In this document: positions 1 through 7,747 of the stretch, in pieces
Position numbering within the stretch: position 1 is the first letter of the stretch
How the letters are laid out: every line of letters begins with the position of its first letter
NCBI RefSeq assembly: GCF_000250655.1
Contig: NC_016935.1
Coordinates: forward strand, 1,320,001-1,384,000
Origin: Paenibacillus mucilaginosus 3016
Lineage (GTDB): Bacteria; Bacillota; Bacilli; Paenibacillales; NBRC-103111
Direction: 5' to 3'
Length of the DNA: 64,000 bases
Position numbers and translations under genes: made by a program
Notes under the pieces: generated by a model
Databases searched by the model: none
Told to the model about the DNA's origin: nothing
Seen by the model: the letters and a program-made list of their open reading frames with translations, nothing else

Positions 1-71
1 GAGGCAGGCACCGATCGGGCGCTGGGCGAATATCATGGATCACGAGAATGGAAAGGGGAGTGGTTTGACGA

Positions 72-287
72 ATGCCGTCCATTGTGGGGAATGTCAAAGT
101 CGACAGCGTCGGACCCAGCTCTACGGTACACATCGGAGATGCCGTGTGCATCATCTTGTCGAGTGCGTCCAAAAATTACGGGGGAGCGAATTCCTTCTCT
201 CCTGGAGACAGCTACGGCAGCGTCAGCAACAACCAGAATAACCGGGTAGTGACGTATGATCCCGATGTCGTCGATAACAGCGGCTAA
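72..287 (+). CDS. Spore germination protein, GerPA/GerPF family
   Basis: The 71-residue product begins MPSIVGNVKVDSVGPSS and has the small, Gly/Ser/Asn-rich layout of GerPA/GerPF proteins. These are spore proteins that help germinants cross the coat. The ATG has a purine-rich ribosome site (GGAAAGGGG, about 50-58) upstream. No transmembrane segment or signal peptide is visible, as expected. Other gerP genes, if clustered, would lie left of the window; the first 70 bases are too short to tell. Family assignment rests on the N-terminal motif, size and composition; which paralogue it is cannot be decided. Confidence 0.8.
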   Translation: MPSIVGNVKVDSVGPSSTVHIGDAVCIILSSASKNYGGANSFSPGDSYGSVSNNQNNRVVTYDPDVVDNSG

Positions 288-316
288 AGGGACCCCGGCT
301 GCAAAATACAAGAAAA

Positions 317-352
317 CATCCCTCAGGGCACGCTGCCGTGTCCGGAGGGATG
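317..352. terminator. Bidirectional Rho-independent terminator
   Basis: CATCCCTC and GAGGGATG form the outer stem, extended inward by GGGCAC/GTGTCC with one G-U pair around a GCTGCC loop. On the minus strand it is followed by a T-rich tail. It lies between the convergent germination gene and permease, so it probably serves both. Confidence 0.75.
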
Positions 353-379
353 TTTGGGGTTCGTTCTGCGTTCTACGTC

Positions 380-1714
380 CTACGTCCGCTTGAACTTGAA
401 GATGGAAATAACGGTCAATGCCGCAAGCACGACAAGCGAGGCCGTGATACTGATGCGGTTGCCTTCGTCCAGTACGAAGAGCAGGGCAATGATGCCAAGA
501 GCCGCCGTAGTGAATAGGGTGATATACGGGAAAGCCCAGATTTTGAAGCTCGGATTCGTCGGATACGAACGGCGCAGCTTGAGCTGGGCCAGGCAGATCG
601 CGATCCAGACGAGCGATACGACAAAGCCCGGGAAGGCCATCAGCAGCCCGAAGACCTGGTCCTGCGCCACGTAAGCGATCATGGAGCCGGAGACCAGGGC
701 CGCCGCGGTGAGGGCCAGGCTGTAGACCGGCACGCCCTTGTCCGATACCTTCGCGAAGGCGCGCGGCGCCTCCCCTTCGGCAGCCAGGGAATGCAGCATC
801 CGTGTACAGCCGTAGATGCCGGAGTTCGCCGCCGACAGGACGGCGATGATCAGGATGAAGTTCATGACATGGGCCGACCCCTGCAGGCCGGAGATCGACA
901 GCACCTGGACGAAGGGGCTCGATTGGTCACTGAGCTCATTCCAAGGAATCAGACCGCAGATCACCAGGATCGGAAGCGTATAGAACAGGATGATTCTCCA
1001 GACAAAGTTCTTGATGACCTTCGGCAGGACGCGCTCCGCATCCTTGGCTTCCGTGACCGACACGCCGATGAGCTCCGAGCCGCCGAAGGAGAACATCACG
1101 ATCAGCAGAGCGGAGAAGATCGACGCCACCCCGTTCGGGAAGAAGCCGCCGTGCTCTGTGAAGTTGCTCCAATAGTCGGTTTGGCCGCTTGGAATGACGC
1201 CGAACAGGATGCAGCCGCCCAGAACGATGAACACGATGATCATCGCAATCTTGAGGCCGGCGAACCAGAATTCGAATTCACCGTAATGCTTGACATTCAT
1301 CAGGTTCACTCCGATGAGGAATGCGGTACAGCCGAGGCTGAGCAGCCAGATCGGAATCTGCGGGAGCCAGTACTGCAGGAAGCTCCCCGCCACGACCACT
1401 TCAATCACGCATACCGCCAGCCAGAGCAGACAGTAGAGCCAACCGATGACAAACGAGGCGCGGCTGCCGAAGGCCTTGAGGACAAAGCCCTTGATATTGG
1501 TGTTCGGATAGACGATCGCCATCTCGGCAATCGCTCCCATGACCACAAGCAGCAGCAGGCCAGCAAATACATAAGCCAGGACCACACCCGGTCCGGCGAG
1601 GGAAACGGTTTCGGCACTGCCCTTGAAGATGCCGGTGCCGATCGCGCCGCCCATGGCCATCATGCTGATGTGCCTGGGCAGCAGCTTCTTTTGAAGTTCT
1701 CCATTCGTTGCCAC
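380..1714 (-). CDS. APC-family amino-acid permease
   Basis: 444 residues with about twelve hydrophobic segments. The N-terminal ISMMAMGGAIGTGIFKGS carries the GxGIG(T)G(I)F motif at the first broken helix of amino-acid/polyamine/organocation transporters, where the substrate backbone binds. The protein should be a proton-coupled amino-acid importer in the cytoplasmic membrane; length is normal for the GabP/AnsP/LysP branch (about 450-490). The start is a GTG with only a weak, distant purine run (AAGGGTGG) upstream, so translation may be poor or the start mis-set. The substrate cannot be told from sequence. It appears monocistronic, reading toward the terminator at 317-352. Confidence 0.85.
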   Translation of the reverse strand: MATNGELQKKLLPRHISMMAMGGAIGTGIFKGSAETVSLAGPGVVLAYVFAGLLLLVVMGAIAEMAIVYPNTNIKGFVLKAFGSRASFVIGWLYCLLWLAVCVIEVVVAGSFLQYWLPQIPIWLLSLGCTAFLIGVNLMNVKHYGEFEFWFAGLKIAMIIVFIVLGGCILFGVIPSGQTDYWSNFTEHGGFFPNGVASIFSALLIVMFSFGGSELIGVSVTEAKDAERVLPKVIKNFVWRIILFYTLPILVICGLIPWNELSDQSSPFVQVLSISGLQGSAHVMNFILIIAVLSAANSGIYGCTRMLHSLAAEGEAPRAFAKVSDKGVPVYSLALTAAALVSGSMIAYVAQDQVFGLLMAFPGFVVSLVWIAICLAQLKLRRSYPTNPSFKIWAFPYITLFTTAALGIIALLFVLDEGNRISITASLVVLAALTVISIFKFKRT

Positions 1715-1946
1715 GATGATTATTCAGCCACCCTTGGTATGAAAATATTTCCATGTCGTGCCCTTGTTTGGCCCCTGCGCCAACAAGTTCCGACACTGAA
1801 TTCTAACAAATTCTGAGGAAAGTGGAAAGGTGGAAAAGGTGGTTAATTTACAGTTGGTTGATAATGTAAGGAAAGTCGTCTTTCGGGGCAGATGACGCTC
1901 GTACGGTGCGGGGCCATCCCCAACAAGAGGGCCGGCAGGAAAATCC

Positions 1947-1976
1947 TTGAGAACCGTTCACTGAATATGCTATACC
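1947..1976 (+). promoter_or_regulatory. Probable sigma-A promoter of the YesN/YesM operon
   Basis: TTGAGA (1947-1952), 18-bp spacer, TATACC (1971-1976), about 60 bp before the regulator start. The rest of the 324-bp gap 1715-2038 contains the divergent permease leader and nothing else recognisable. The bases after the -10 box read CTGTACAAGGA, also found after the -10 box of the importer promoter near 5540. Confidence 0.55.
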
Positions 1977-2038
1977 TGTACAAGGAGCACAGAAGTGCAA
2001 CATATGATGAAAGCGATTGCAAAAAAGGGGGATCAAGC

Positions 2039-3592
2039 ATGCTGCAGATCCTGATCGTGGACGACGAAGCGATAGAGCGGGACGGCATCAAGTTCCTCAT
2101 CCGCAAGTTCGGGCTGGAGCTGGCGGTACTGGAGGCGGAGAACGGCGAAGAGGCGCTGGAGGTGCTCGCCGCCCATCCGGTGGATATTCTGTTCACGGAT
2201 ATCAAGATGCCGTTCATGGACGGGCTGGAGCTGTGCCGGAGCGCCAGGGAGCGATACGCCGGGCTTCGGATCATCATTTACAGCGCCTACGGGGAGTTCG
2301 AATATGCCCAGCAGGCGATCCGCTACGGCATTCATTCCTACGTGCTGAAGCCGATCGACGTGCAGGAGTTTACGGCTGTCCTGACGGGCGCAATGGAGCT
2401 GTGCCGGCAGGAGAAGGCATTGGAGGCGCAGCAGATTACGCTCAGGGAGGGCTACCATAAAGGGCTCGTCTATGAGAAGGAAAAGCTGCTGCTCGACCTG
2501 ATCGGCGGCCGGGCGGACGGTGAAGTGCTGGAGGCCTTGTCGCAGGCGGGCGTCGCACTCAGTGGGCGGCTGGTACGGATGATCCTCGTCCACTTCGAGG
2601 GCCGTTTTTTTGGCCGCAACGATGCGGCCTTCCAGGAAGACATCCGCGAGACGGTGAGGGAAGACTGGGAGCTCCTCCACTTGAATGAGAGCCAGTGCCT
2701 GCTGCTCGTTCTGACCTCCGGGGAGCAGTTGGCCTTGAGCGAGGCGGAGGAGGGGGTCGGGGAGCGGCTGCGGCGCAGGCTGCTTGAGGGGTACGGGCAG
2801 CCGTGTACGGTCGTTGTCGGCAGGCCGGAGACGCCCGAAGGTCTCAAGGACGAGTACGAGCGGATGGAGGGGCTGCTAGAGAACCAGTTCTTTTACAAAG
2901 AAGGCACCGTGTTCTACACCGATCGGGCACAGGCGGGGCGGCCGCTCCCGGCGGATGCCCTGACGAAGCTGCTTGACCGGCTGTACTGGCATCTGGAGGC
3001 GAAGGATGACTACGGGTTCCGCCGCGGCATGGGGCTGTTCTTCGAGACGGTCCGCCGAAGCGGGCAGCACTCGGTGATCTATACGAAGTATCTGTGCATG
3101 GAGCTGACCCGGAAGGCGCTGCAGACTGCAGGCAGGGAGGCTGAGCTGGAGTGGTCCCACTATGTCGAGGGGCTCTTCTCCTGCCGCTCCCTGGAGGAGC
3201 TGGAATTCAGCGTGCAGAAGGCGCTGGACTTGATCCCTATAGAAGACACCCATGCGGGCGGTGCCGTTCACACGAAGAAGGTCATCAAAGATGTCGTGGG
3301 GCTGATTGAGGACAACTACATGCACGATATCTCCCTGAGCTGGATTGCCGAGCAGGTGCACCTCACGCAGACCTACCTCAGCTACCTGTTCAGCCGGGAG
3401 AAGGGTCAGCCCTTGATCAAATACATCACGGGGCTGCGCATGCAGAAGGCGGCAGAGCTGCTGCGCGAGACCCATCTGACGGTGGCGCAGATCAGCGAGC
3501 GGGCGGGATATACGAGCGATTCGTACTTCGGCAAAATCTTCAAGAACCACTACGGCGTCTCCCCGGCCAAGTACAGGGAGATGAGCTCCTGA
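2039..3592 (+). CDS. YesN-type response regulator with AraC DNA-binding domain
   Basis: 517 residues. Residues 1-120 form a CheY-like receiver: the DDE acidic pocket lies near residues 8-10, the phospho-acceptor is Asp54 in LFTDIKMPFMDG, and the YVLKPID motif carries the conserved Lys. The middle (about 150-400) is a poorly conserved linker. The last ~100 residues are a double helix-turn-helix AraC domain ending GYTSDSYFGKIFKNHYGVSPAKYR. The ATG at 2039 follows AAAAAGGGGGATC; an upstream in-frame extension lacks a ribosome site. The stop overlaps the start region of the kinase gene, so the two are co-translated. By family analogy it activates the adjacent importer at 5589 when phosphorylated by its partner. 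Confidence 0.93.
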   Translation: MLQILIVDDEAIERDGIKFLIRKFGLELAVLEAENGEEALEVLAAHPVDILFTDIKMPFMDGLELCRSARERYAGLRIIIYSAYGEFEYAQQAIRYGIHSYVLKPIDVQEFTAVLTGAMELCRQEKALEAQQITLREGYHKGLVYEKEKLLLDLIGGRADGEVLEALSQAGVALSGRLVRMILVHFEGRFFGRNDAAFQEDIRETVREDWELLHLNESQCLLLVLTSGEQLALSEAEEGVGERLRRRLLEGYGQPCTVVVGRPETPEGLKDEYERMEGLLENQFFYKEGTVFYTDRAQAGRPLPADALTKLLDRLYWHLEAKDDYGFRRGMGLFFETVRRSGQHSVIYTKYLCMELTRKALQTAGREAELEWSHYVEGLFSCRSLEELEFSVQKALDLIPIEDTHAGGAVHTKKVIKDVVGLIEDNYMHDISLSWIAEQVHLTQTYLSYLFSREKGQPLIKYITGLRMQKAAELLRETHLTVAQISERAGYTSDSYFGKIFKNHYGVSPAKYREMSS

Positions 3593-3593
3593 G

Positions 3594-5336
3594 ATGGGGA
3601 TGAACCGGCTCCTCCATTATTTTCAGAACCTGAGGTTCAAACAGAAGCTGTTCAGCTCCTATCTGGTCGTCTGCATCATCCCGCTGATCGTGCTAGGGGC
3701 CTTCTCGTACTACCAGGCGAGCCGCTTCCTTCTCCAGCAGGCCGAGCAGAACCTCGACGAATCGATCGGCGGTCTGGCCGAAGGCTTGGACTTCCGGACA
3801 CGGCAGTTCGAAGCGGTGATCAACTCGGTGACCCAGAATATCGTATTCAAGCAGATCTTCGTCCACCATAACGGGAACATCACGGGACTGTACCGCGATT
3901 ATGTCGATCCGTTCTTCAGCAACATTCTAGACTTCAACCCGGATCTGCTCCAGATCTCCGTCTTCACGGATAATCCCGATATTCTTCGGGGGAACTACAT
4001 TCTGCCGTTGGAGCTTATTCACGGGATGCAGTGGTCCCGCAGCCTGAAACAGGACGGTACGCAGTGGATGGGGTATAACGGCAAGGTGTTCGCTACCCGT
4101 CTGTTCGCGGACAACGACAGGGGGACGAATACGGCCTCTTCGGCTGTGCTGTTCCTCAGTCTCGACGAGGACAGCCTGTTCCAGGGGCTCCGTGAGATTC
4201 AGGCGGATGCCTACCATGTCAGCATCCGGGACGGGGAGGGCCGGACCGTCACCTCCCGGAGCGCCGCCATGCCGGAGGACTTCCAGCCGCCTGCCGTGCT
4301 TGCAGCGGACGGGCCTGCCAGCGGCTACCTGACCGTAGGGCAGACGGAGTACCTGTACCTCCGCAAGGAGATCCCGGGCGCCGGCTGGGAGCTGCTCTAC
4401 TGCACGCCGAAGGATGCCATTGCCGTCGATGCCCGCAGTATCGTCGGGGCCACGGCGCTGATCATTGCGGTATGCCTCCTCATCCTGGTGTTCCTCATCC
4501 GGATGTTCTCGAACACCTTCGTGAACCGGATCACGAAGCTGAACACGACGATGATGCTGGTCGAGAACGGGAACCTGAAGGTCGAGGTCTCGAGTCCTTC
4601 GCGCGATGAGATCGGGCAGCTCACCAACCGGTTCGGCCGGATGCTGAACAATATCAACACCCTGATCGAAGAAGTGTACCAGAGCAAAATTACGCAGAAG
4701 GAAGCCGAGCTGAAGGCGCTGCAGACGCAGATCAATCCCCATTTTCTCTACAACACCCTGTCCATTATCAACTGGAAAGCCCTGCAGGCTGACGCGATGG
4801 AGATCAGCGAGATCACGACGAACGTATCGAAGTTCTACCGCACGGTACTCAACAAGGGCCGGAATATCATCCGGGTGCGGCACGAGCTCGAGAACGCCAG
4901 GGCCTATATGCAGATCCAGCTCGTCATGCACAGCCACAGCTTCGACTTCCTCTGCGAGGTGGAGGAGCAGGTGCTGGAGTTCGATACGATCAACCTGATC
5001 TTCCAGCCCATCCTCGAAAATGCGCTCGAGCACGGTATCGACCGGATCCGCAAAGGGGAGCGCCGGGGCCGGATCGCCATGCACGGGTTCCTGGAGGGGG
5101 ACCGGGTGACCTTCACCATCGAGGATAACGGGCCGGGCATGGATGCGGAGACGGCACGGGAGGTGCTGATCGCCAGCTCCAAAGGCTACGGCCTCAAGAA
5201 CGTCAATGACCGCCTGCAGCTCCGCTTCGGCGCAGCCTATGGATTAAGCTTGCAAAGCTTACCGGGGCAGGGGACGAAGGTGACCGTTACCTTTCCCCGG
5301 TATATCGAAGGAGTGTCCCTTCCGGAAGAAGGGTAG
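3594..5336 (+). CDS. YesM-type sensor histidine kinase
   Basis: 580 residues. A membrane helix at about 18-38 and another at about 285-305 flank an extracellular sensor domain, probably binding a sugar or reading the importer. A HAMP-like linker follows. The His-kinase motif INPHFLYNTLSIINW puts the phosphorylated His at residue 383. The ATPase domain has the N box (FQPILENALEHGI) and the G boxes DNGPGMD and GYGLKNVNDRL. The ATG lies one base after the regulator stop; a second in-frame ATG six bases on (3600) is possible. The pair sits directly upstream of an LplBC importer, the usual setting for YesMN systems that induce oligosaccharide uptake. Confidence 0.93.
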   Translation: MGMNRLLHYFQNLRFKQKLFSSYLVVCIIPLIVLGAFSYYQASRFLLQQAEQNLDESIGGLAEGLDFRTRQFEAVINSVTQNIVFKQIFVHHNGNITGLYRDYVDPFFSNILDFNPDLLQISVFTDNPDILRGNYILPLELIHGMQWSRSLKQDGTQWMGYNGKVFATRLFADNDRGTNTASSAVLFLSLDEDSLFQGLREIQADAYHVSIRDGEGRTVTSRSAAMPEDFQPPAVLAADGPASGYLTVGQTEYLYLRKEIPGAGWELLYCTPKDAIAVDARSIVGATALIIAVCLLILVFLIRMFSNTFVNRITKLNTTMMLVENGNLKVEVSSPSRDEIGQLTNRFGRMLNNINTLIEEVYQSKITQKEAELKALQTQINPHFLYNTLSIINWKALQADAMEISEITTNVSKFYRTVLNKGRNIIRVRHELENARAYMQIQLVMHSHSFDFLCEVEEQVLEFDTINLIFQPILENALEHGIDRIRKGERRGRIAMHGFLEGDRVTFTIEDNGPGMDAETAREVLIASSKGYGLKNVNDRLQLRFGAAYGLSLQSLPGQGTKVTVTFPRYIEGVSLPEEG

Positions 5337-5410
5337 TCCGAAAGTCCAGTTTACGCGCTTCGGAACTTCTTCCGTTGAGGAGGTACTCCGTATGCTCCCC
5401 TTTCACAATA

Positions 5411-5456
5411 ACGACGTCTGTGTTGATCGGATTCCGATCGGCGCAGGCGTCTTTTT
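5411..5456 (+). terminator. Rho-independent terminator after the kinase gene
   Basis: Nested stem GACG..CGTC, CTG..CAG and GATCGG..CCGATC around ATT, followed by five T. It separates the two-component operon from the importer operon. Confidence 0.8.
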
Positions 5457-5504
5457 GTATGCCGAGTGCCCTAAAAAAGTACCGGAAATCGAAAGAATCT
5501 CCGA

Positions 5505-5533
5505 TTTCTGCGTAAGAAAGCGTTTGCTACACT
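5505..5533 (+). promoter_or_regulatory. Possible promoter of the first Lpl-type importer operon
   Basis: TTTCTG (5505-5510), 17-bp spacer, TACACT (5528-5533), followed by CTGTACAAGGA, a string shared with the region after the -10 box upstream of the regulator gene. The weak -35 box would fit an activator-dependent promoter. Confidence 0.4.
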
Positions 5534-5594
5534 TGCTGTACAAGGAACGGGACGGTACCTTCCGTTCATTCATCCGGGAAGGAGAAGGGTGCAT

Positions 5595-6512
5595 TTGGAC
5601 AATAAAGGAATTCCCCTCGGGAAGCTGCTCCGAAGGGATAAAGCACTGATTCTGATGTTTTTGCCGATATTCCTGTACTACTTCATCTTCTGCTATCTGC
5701 CGATGCCGGGCATTCTCATCGCCTTCAAGAATTACACACCGGGCCAGGGCATCTTCGGCGGGGACTGGGTCGGGTTCAAGTGGCTGCTCCAGTTTGTGAA
5801 CTCGCGGTACTTCTGGAGGCTGCTGCGCAATACGTTCCTGCTGGCCTTTTATCCGCTGGTGATCGGCTTCGGGGTCCCGATCCTGTTCGCGATCTGCGTG
5901 GTCGAGCTGAAGAACGGCCTGTTCAAGCGGTTCGCGCAGACCGTGACGTACCTTCCGCACTTCATCTCGACGGTGGTGATCGCCGGGATGATCATCAACT
6001 TCCTGTCGCCGACGGACGGCATCGTCAATACCCTGCTCGCCAGCCTCGGGATGGAGCGGATCAACTTCATGATGGCCCCCGAGTGGTTCCGCACGATCTT
6101 CACGGCTTCGGGCATCTGGCAGAGCTTCGGCTTCTCCTCGATCATCTACATTGCGGCGATCATGGGCATCGACCAGGAGATGTACGAATCCGGGCGGATC
6201 GACGGCGTGAACAAGTTCCAGGAGGTCTGGCATCTGACGCTGCCCAGCCTGAAGCCGACGATCGTCATTCTGCTGCTGCTGTCCATCGGGAGCATCATGA
6301 GCGTGAATTTCGAGAAGGTGTATCTGCTCTACAACGGGGCGACTTACGAGACGGCGGATGTGATCTCGACCTATGTCTACCGGCAGGGCATCGAATCGCA
6401 GAATTTCGGTTTTGCTACGGCGGTGGGCTTGTTCAACTCGGTAATATCGTTCGCATTGGTCTTCTTCGCCAACCGGTTGAGCCGGCGGGTGAACGATATG
6501 TCGCTGTGGTAG
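5595..6512 (+). CDS. lplB: Sugar ABC transporter permease, LplB type
   Basis: Permease of the carbohydrate-uptake family 1 type, with six predicted membrane segments and the EAA loop ESGRIDGVNKFQEVWHLTLPSL that contacts the ATPase. It pairs with the LplC-type permease 31 bp downstream to form the membrane channel for oligosaccharides. Start choice: AAGGAG at 5579-5584 is 10 bases from a TTG at 5595 and only 4 from a GTG at 5589, so TTG is preferred (305 aa). No ATP-binding gene is in this operon; members of this family typically use a shared MsmX-like ATPase encoded elsewhere. Confidence 0.9.
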   Translation: MDNKGIPLGKLLRRDKALILMFLPIFLYYFIFCYLPMPGILIAFKNYTPGQGIFGGDWVGFKWLLQFVNSRYFWRLLRNTFLLAFYPLVIGFGVPILFAICVVELKNGLFKRFAQTVTYLPHFISTVVIAGMIINFLSPTDGIVNTLLASLGMERINFMMAPEWFRTIFTASGIWQSFGFSSIIYIAAIMGIDQEMYESGRIDGVNKFQEVWHLTLPSLKPTIVILLLLSIGSIMSVNFEKVYLLYNGATYETADVISTYVYRQGIESQNFGFATAVGLFNSVISFALVFFANRLSRRVNDMSLW

Positions 6513-6543
6513 AGGCCAAGCGAAGGGAGGTAGTAAGGCGGTT

Positions 6544-7425
6544 ATGCAAAAATCACGGATCGATCAAAGCTTCTACGTATTGGTGTATGCGCTCACACTT
6601 CTGGCGGTCGTCATCACCTTGTATCCGTTCCTGTACGTGGTCAGTGTCTCGCTGAGCTCGGTGGAGGCGATCGACAAGAAGCTCGTCACGCTATTTCCGG
6701 TCGACTTCAGCCTGAGCGGCTACCGGATGGTGCTGCAGTATCCGGATTTGTGGAGGGCCTACTACAACACGATCTGGTATACGGTGGTGGGTACGGTGTT
6801 CAACATTGTAGCGACGTGCCTGGCTGCGTATCCGCTCTCCAGGAAACGGTTTTTCCTGAGGCGCAAGCTCAATTTCTATATCGCGTTCACGATGTACTTC
6901 TCGGGCGGGCTCATCCCGCTCTACATGGTGATCACCGAGCTTGGGTTGTACAACACGCGGTGGGCGATGGTGCTGCCGGTGCTGGTGAGCACGTTCAACG
7001 TCATGATCCTGCGCTCGGCCTTCGAGAATATTCCGAATGAGATCTTCGAAAGCGCCAGCATGGACGGGGCCCGGGAATTCACGCTTCTGTTCCGGCTTGC
7101 GATTCCCCTGACGAAGCCGACGCTTGCGGTGCTCACGCTGTATTATGCGGTCGCCCACTGGAACGATTTCTTCAACGCGCTGCTGTATCTGGGCAAGCAG
7201 GAGCTGCAGCCGCTGCAGATTTTCCTGCGGCGGGTGCTCATCATGGCGTCGCCGGAGGTGCTGCAGAAGATGGGCGGGGAGACGGCGGCCACGTCGCTGG
7301 CCGTCTCGACGCTGCAGGTGCGGTATGTGGCGATTGTCGTGAGCATTCTGCCGATCATCACGATTTATCCGTTTATCCAGAAGTATTTTGTAAAGGGGAT
7401 TACGCTGGGGGCGGTCAAAGGGTAG
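6544..7425 (+). CDS. lplC: Sugar ABC transporter permease, LplC type
   Basis: 293 residues, six membrane segments, with the EAA loop ESASMDGAREFTLLFRLAIP and the C-terminal YPFIQKYFVKGITLGAVKG typical of LplC/YtcP proteins. The ATG follows GGGAGGTAG. It forms a heterodimer with the upstream permease. It is followed not directly by the binding protein but by two hairpins and a G-poor leader (7429-7735), so the binding protein may be expressed at a different level. Confidence 0.92.
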   Translation: MQKSRIDQSFYVLVYALTLLAVVITLYPFLYVVSVSLSSVEAIDKKLVTLFPVDFSLSGYRMVLQYPDLWRAYYNTIWYTVVGTVFNIVATCLAAYPLSRKRFFLRRKLNFYIAFTMYFSGGLIPLYMVITELGLYNTRWAMVLPVLVSTFNVMILRSAFENIPNEIFESASMDGAREFTLLFRLAIPLTKPTLAVLTLYYAVAHWNDFFNALLYLGKQELQPLQIFLRRVLIMASPEVLQKMGGETAATSLAVSTLQVRYVAIVVSILPIITIYPFIQKYFVKGITLGAVKG

Positions 7426-7428
7426 CTC

Positions 7429-7490
7429 AATATGTCATTTTGCGCTCCGATGAGCTTCGCTCATAGGTCGCTACCAAAATGACATATTTT
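7429..7490 (+). terminator. Strong hairpin after lplC (terminator or attenuator)
   Basis: A 14-bp perfect outer stem (AATATGTCATTTTG at 7429-7442 with its complement at 7475-7488) encloses an inner TGAGC-TTC-GCTCA hairpin and ends in TTTT. It shares its core with the next hairpin at 7568-7625. Confidence 0.7.
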
Positions 7491-7567
7491 CGCCGGCAAG
7501 GTAGGGGCAAGGGCAAGAACATCAGAGCAGACAGAACAGCAGAAACCAAAATCAAAAACCAAACGCG

Positions 7568-7625
7568 CATTTTGCGCTCCGTTGAGCTTCGCTCAAAGGT
7601 CGCTCTCAAAATGAGAGGCTTTTTT
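7568..7625 (+). terminator. Second, related hairpin ending in T6
   Basis: CATTTTG/CAAAATG outer arms (7568-7574, 7607-7613), inner TTGAGC-TTC-GCTCAA (7582-7596), then a six-T run. The core GCGCTCCG(A/T)TGAGCTTCGCTCA and AGGTCGCT is repeated from the hairpin 140 bp upstream. Confidence 0.7.
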
Positions 7626-7735
7626 ACAACATCAAAACATCAAGACACCAGAACATCAAGACACCAAAACATCAAAAGACCAAAACCGCAAAACCCAAAC
7701 AGCAAAAGGCATAACAGCAATACATAAAACCCAGG
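7626..7735 (+). repeat. A/C-rich, almost G-free simple-sequence leader
   Basis: About 110 bases built from ACATCAAGACACCAAAACATC-like units, with very few G. It lies between the T6 hairpin and the ribosome site of the binding-protein gene (GGGAGGC, 7734-7740). Such a sequence would be unstructured as RNA. No ORF is supported in it. Confidence 0.6.
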
Positions 7736-7747
7736 GAGGCAAAGACG

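Noticed and set aside
5392-5649. 85-codon frame with a good AGGAGGT site before ATG 5392
   Set aside because: It runs through a strong terminator and the importer promoter and overlaps the permease start; the peptide shows no protein-like features.
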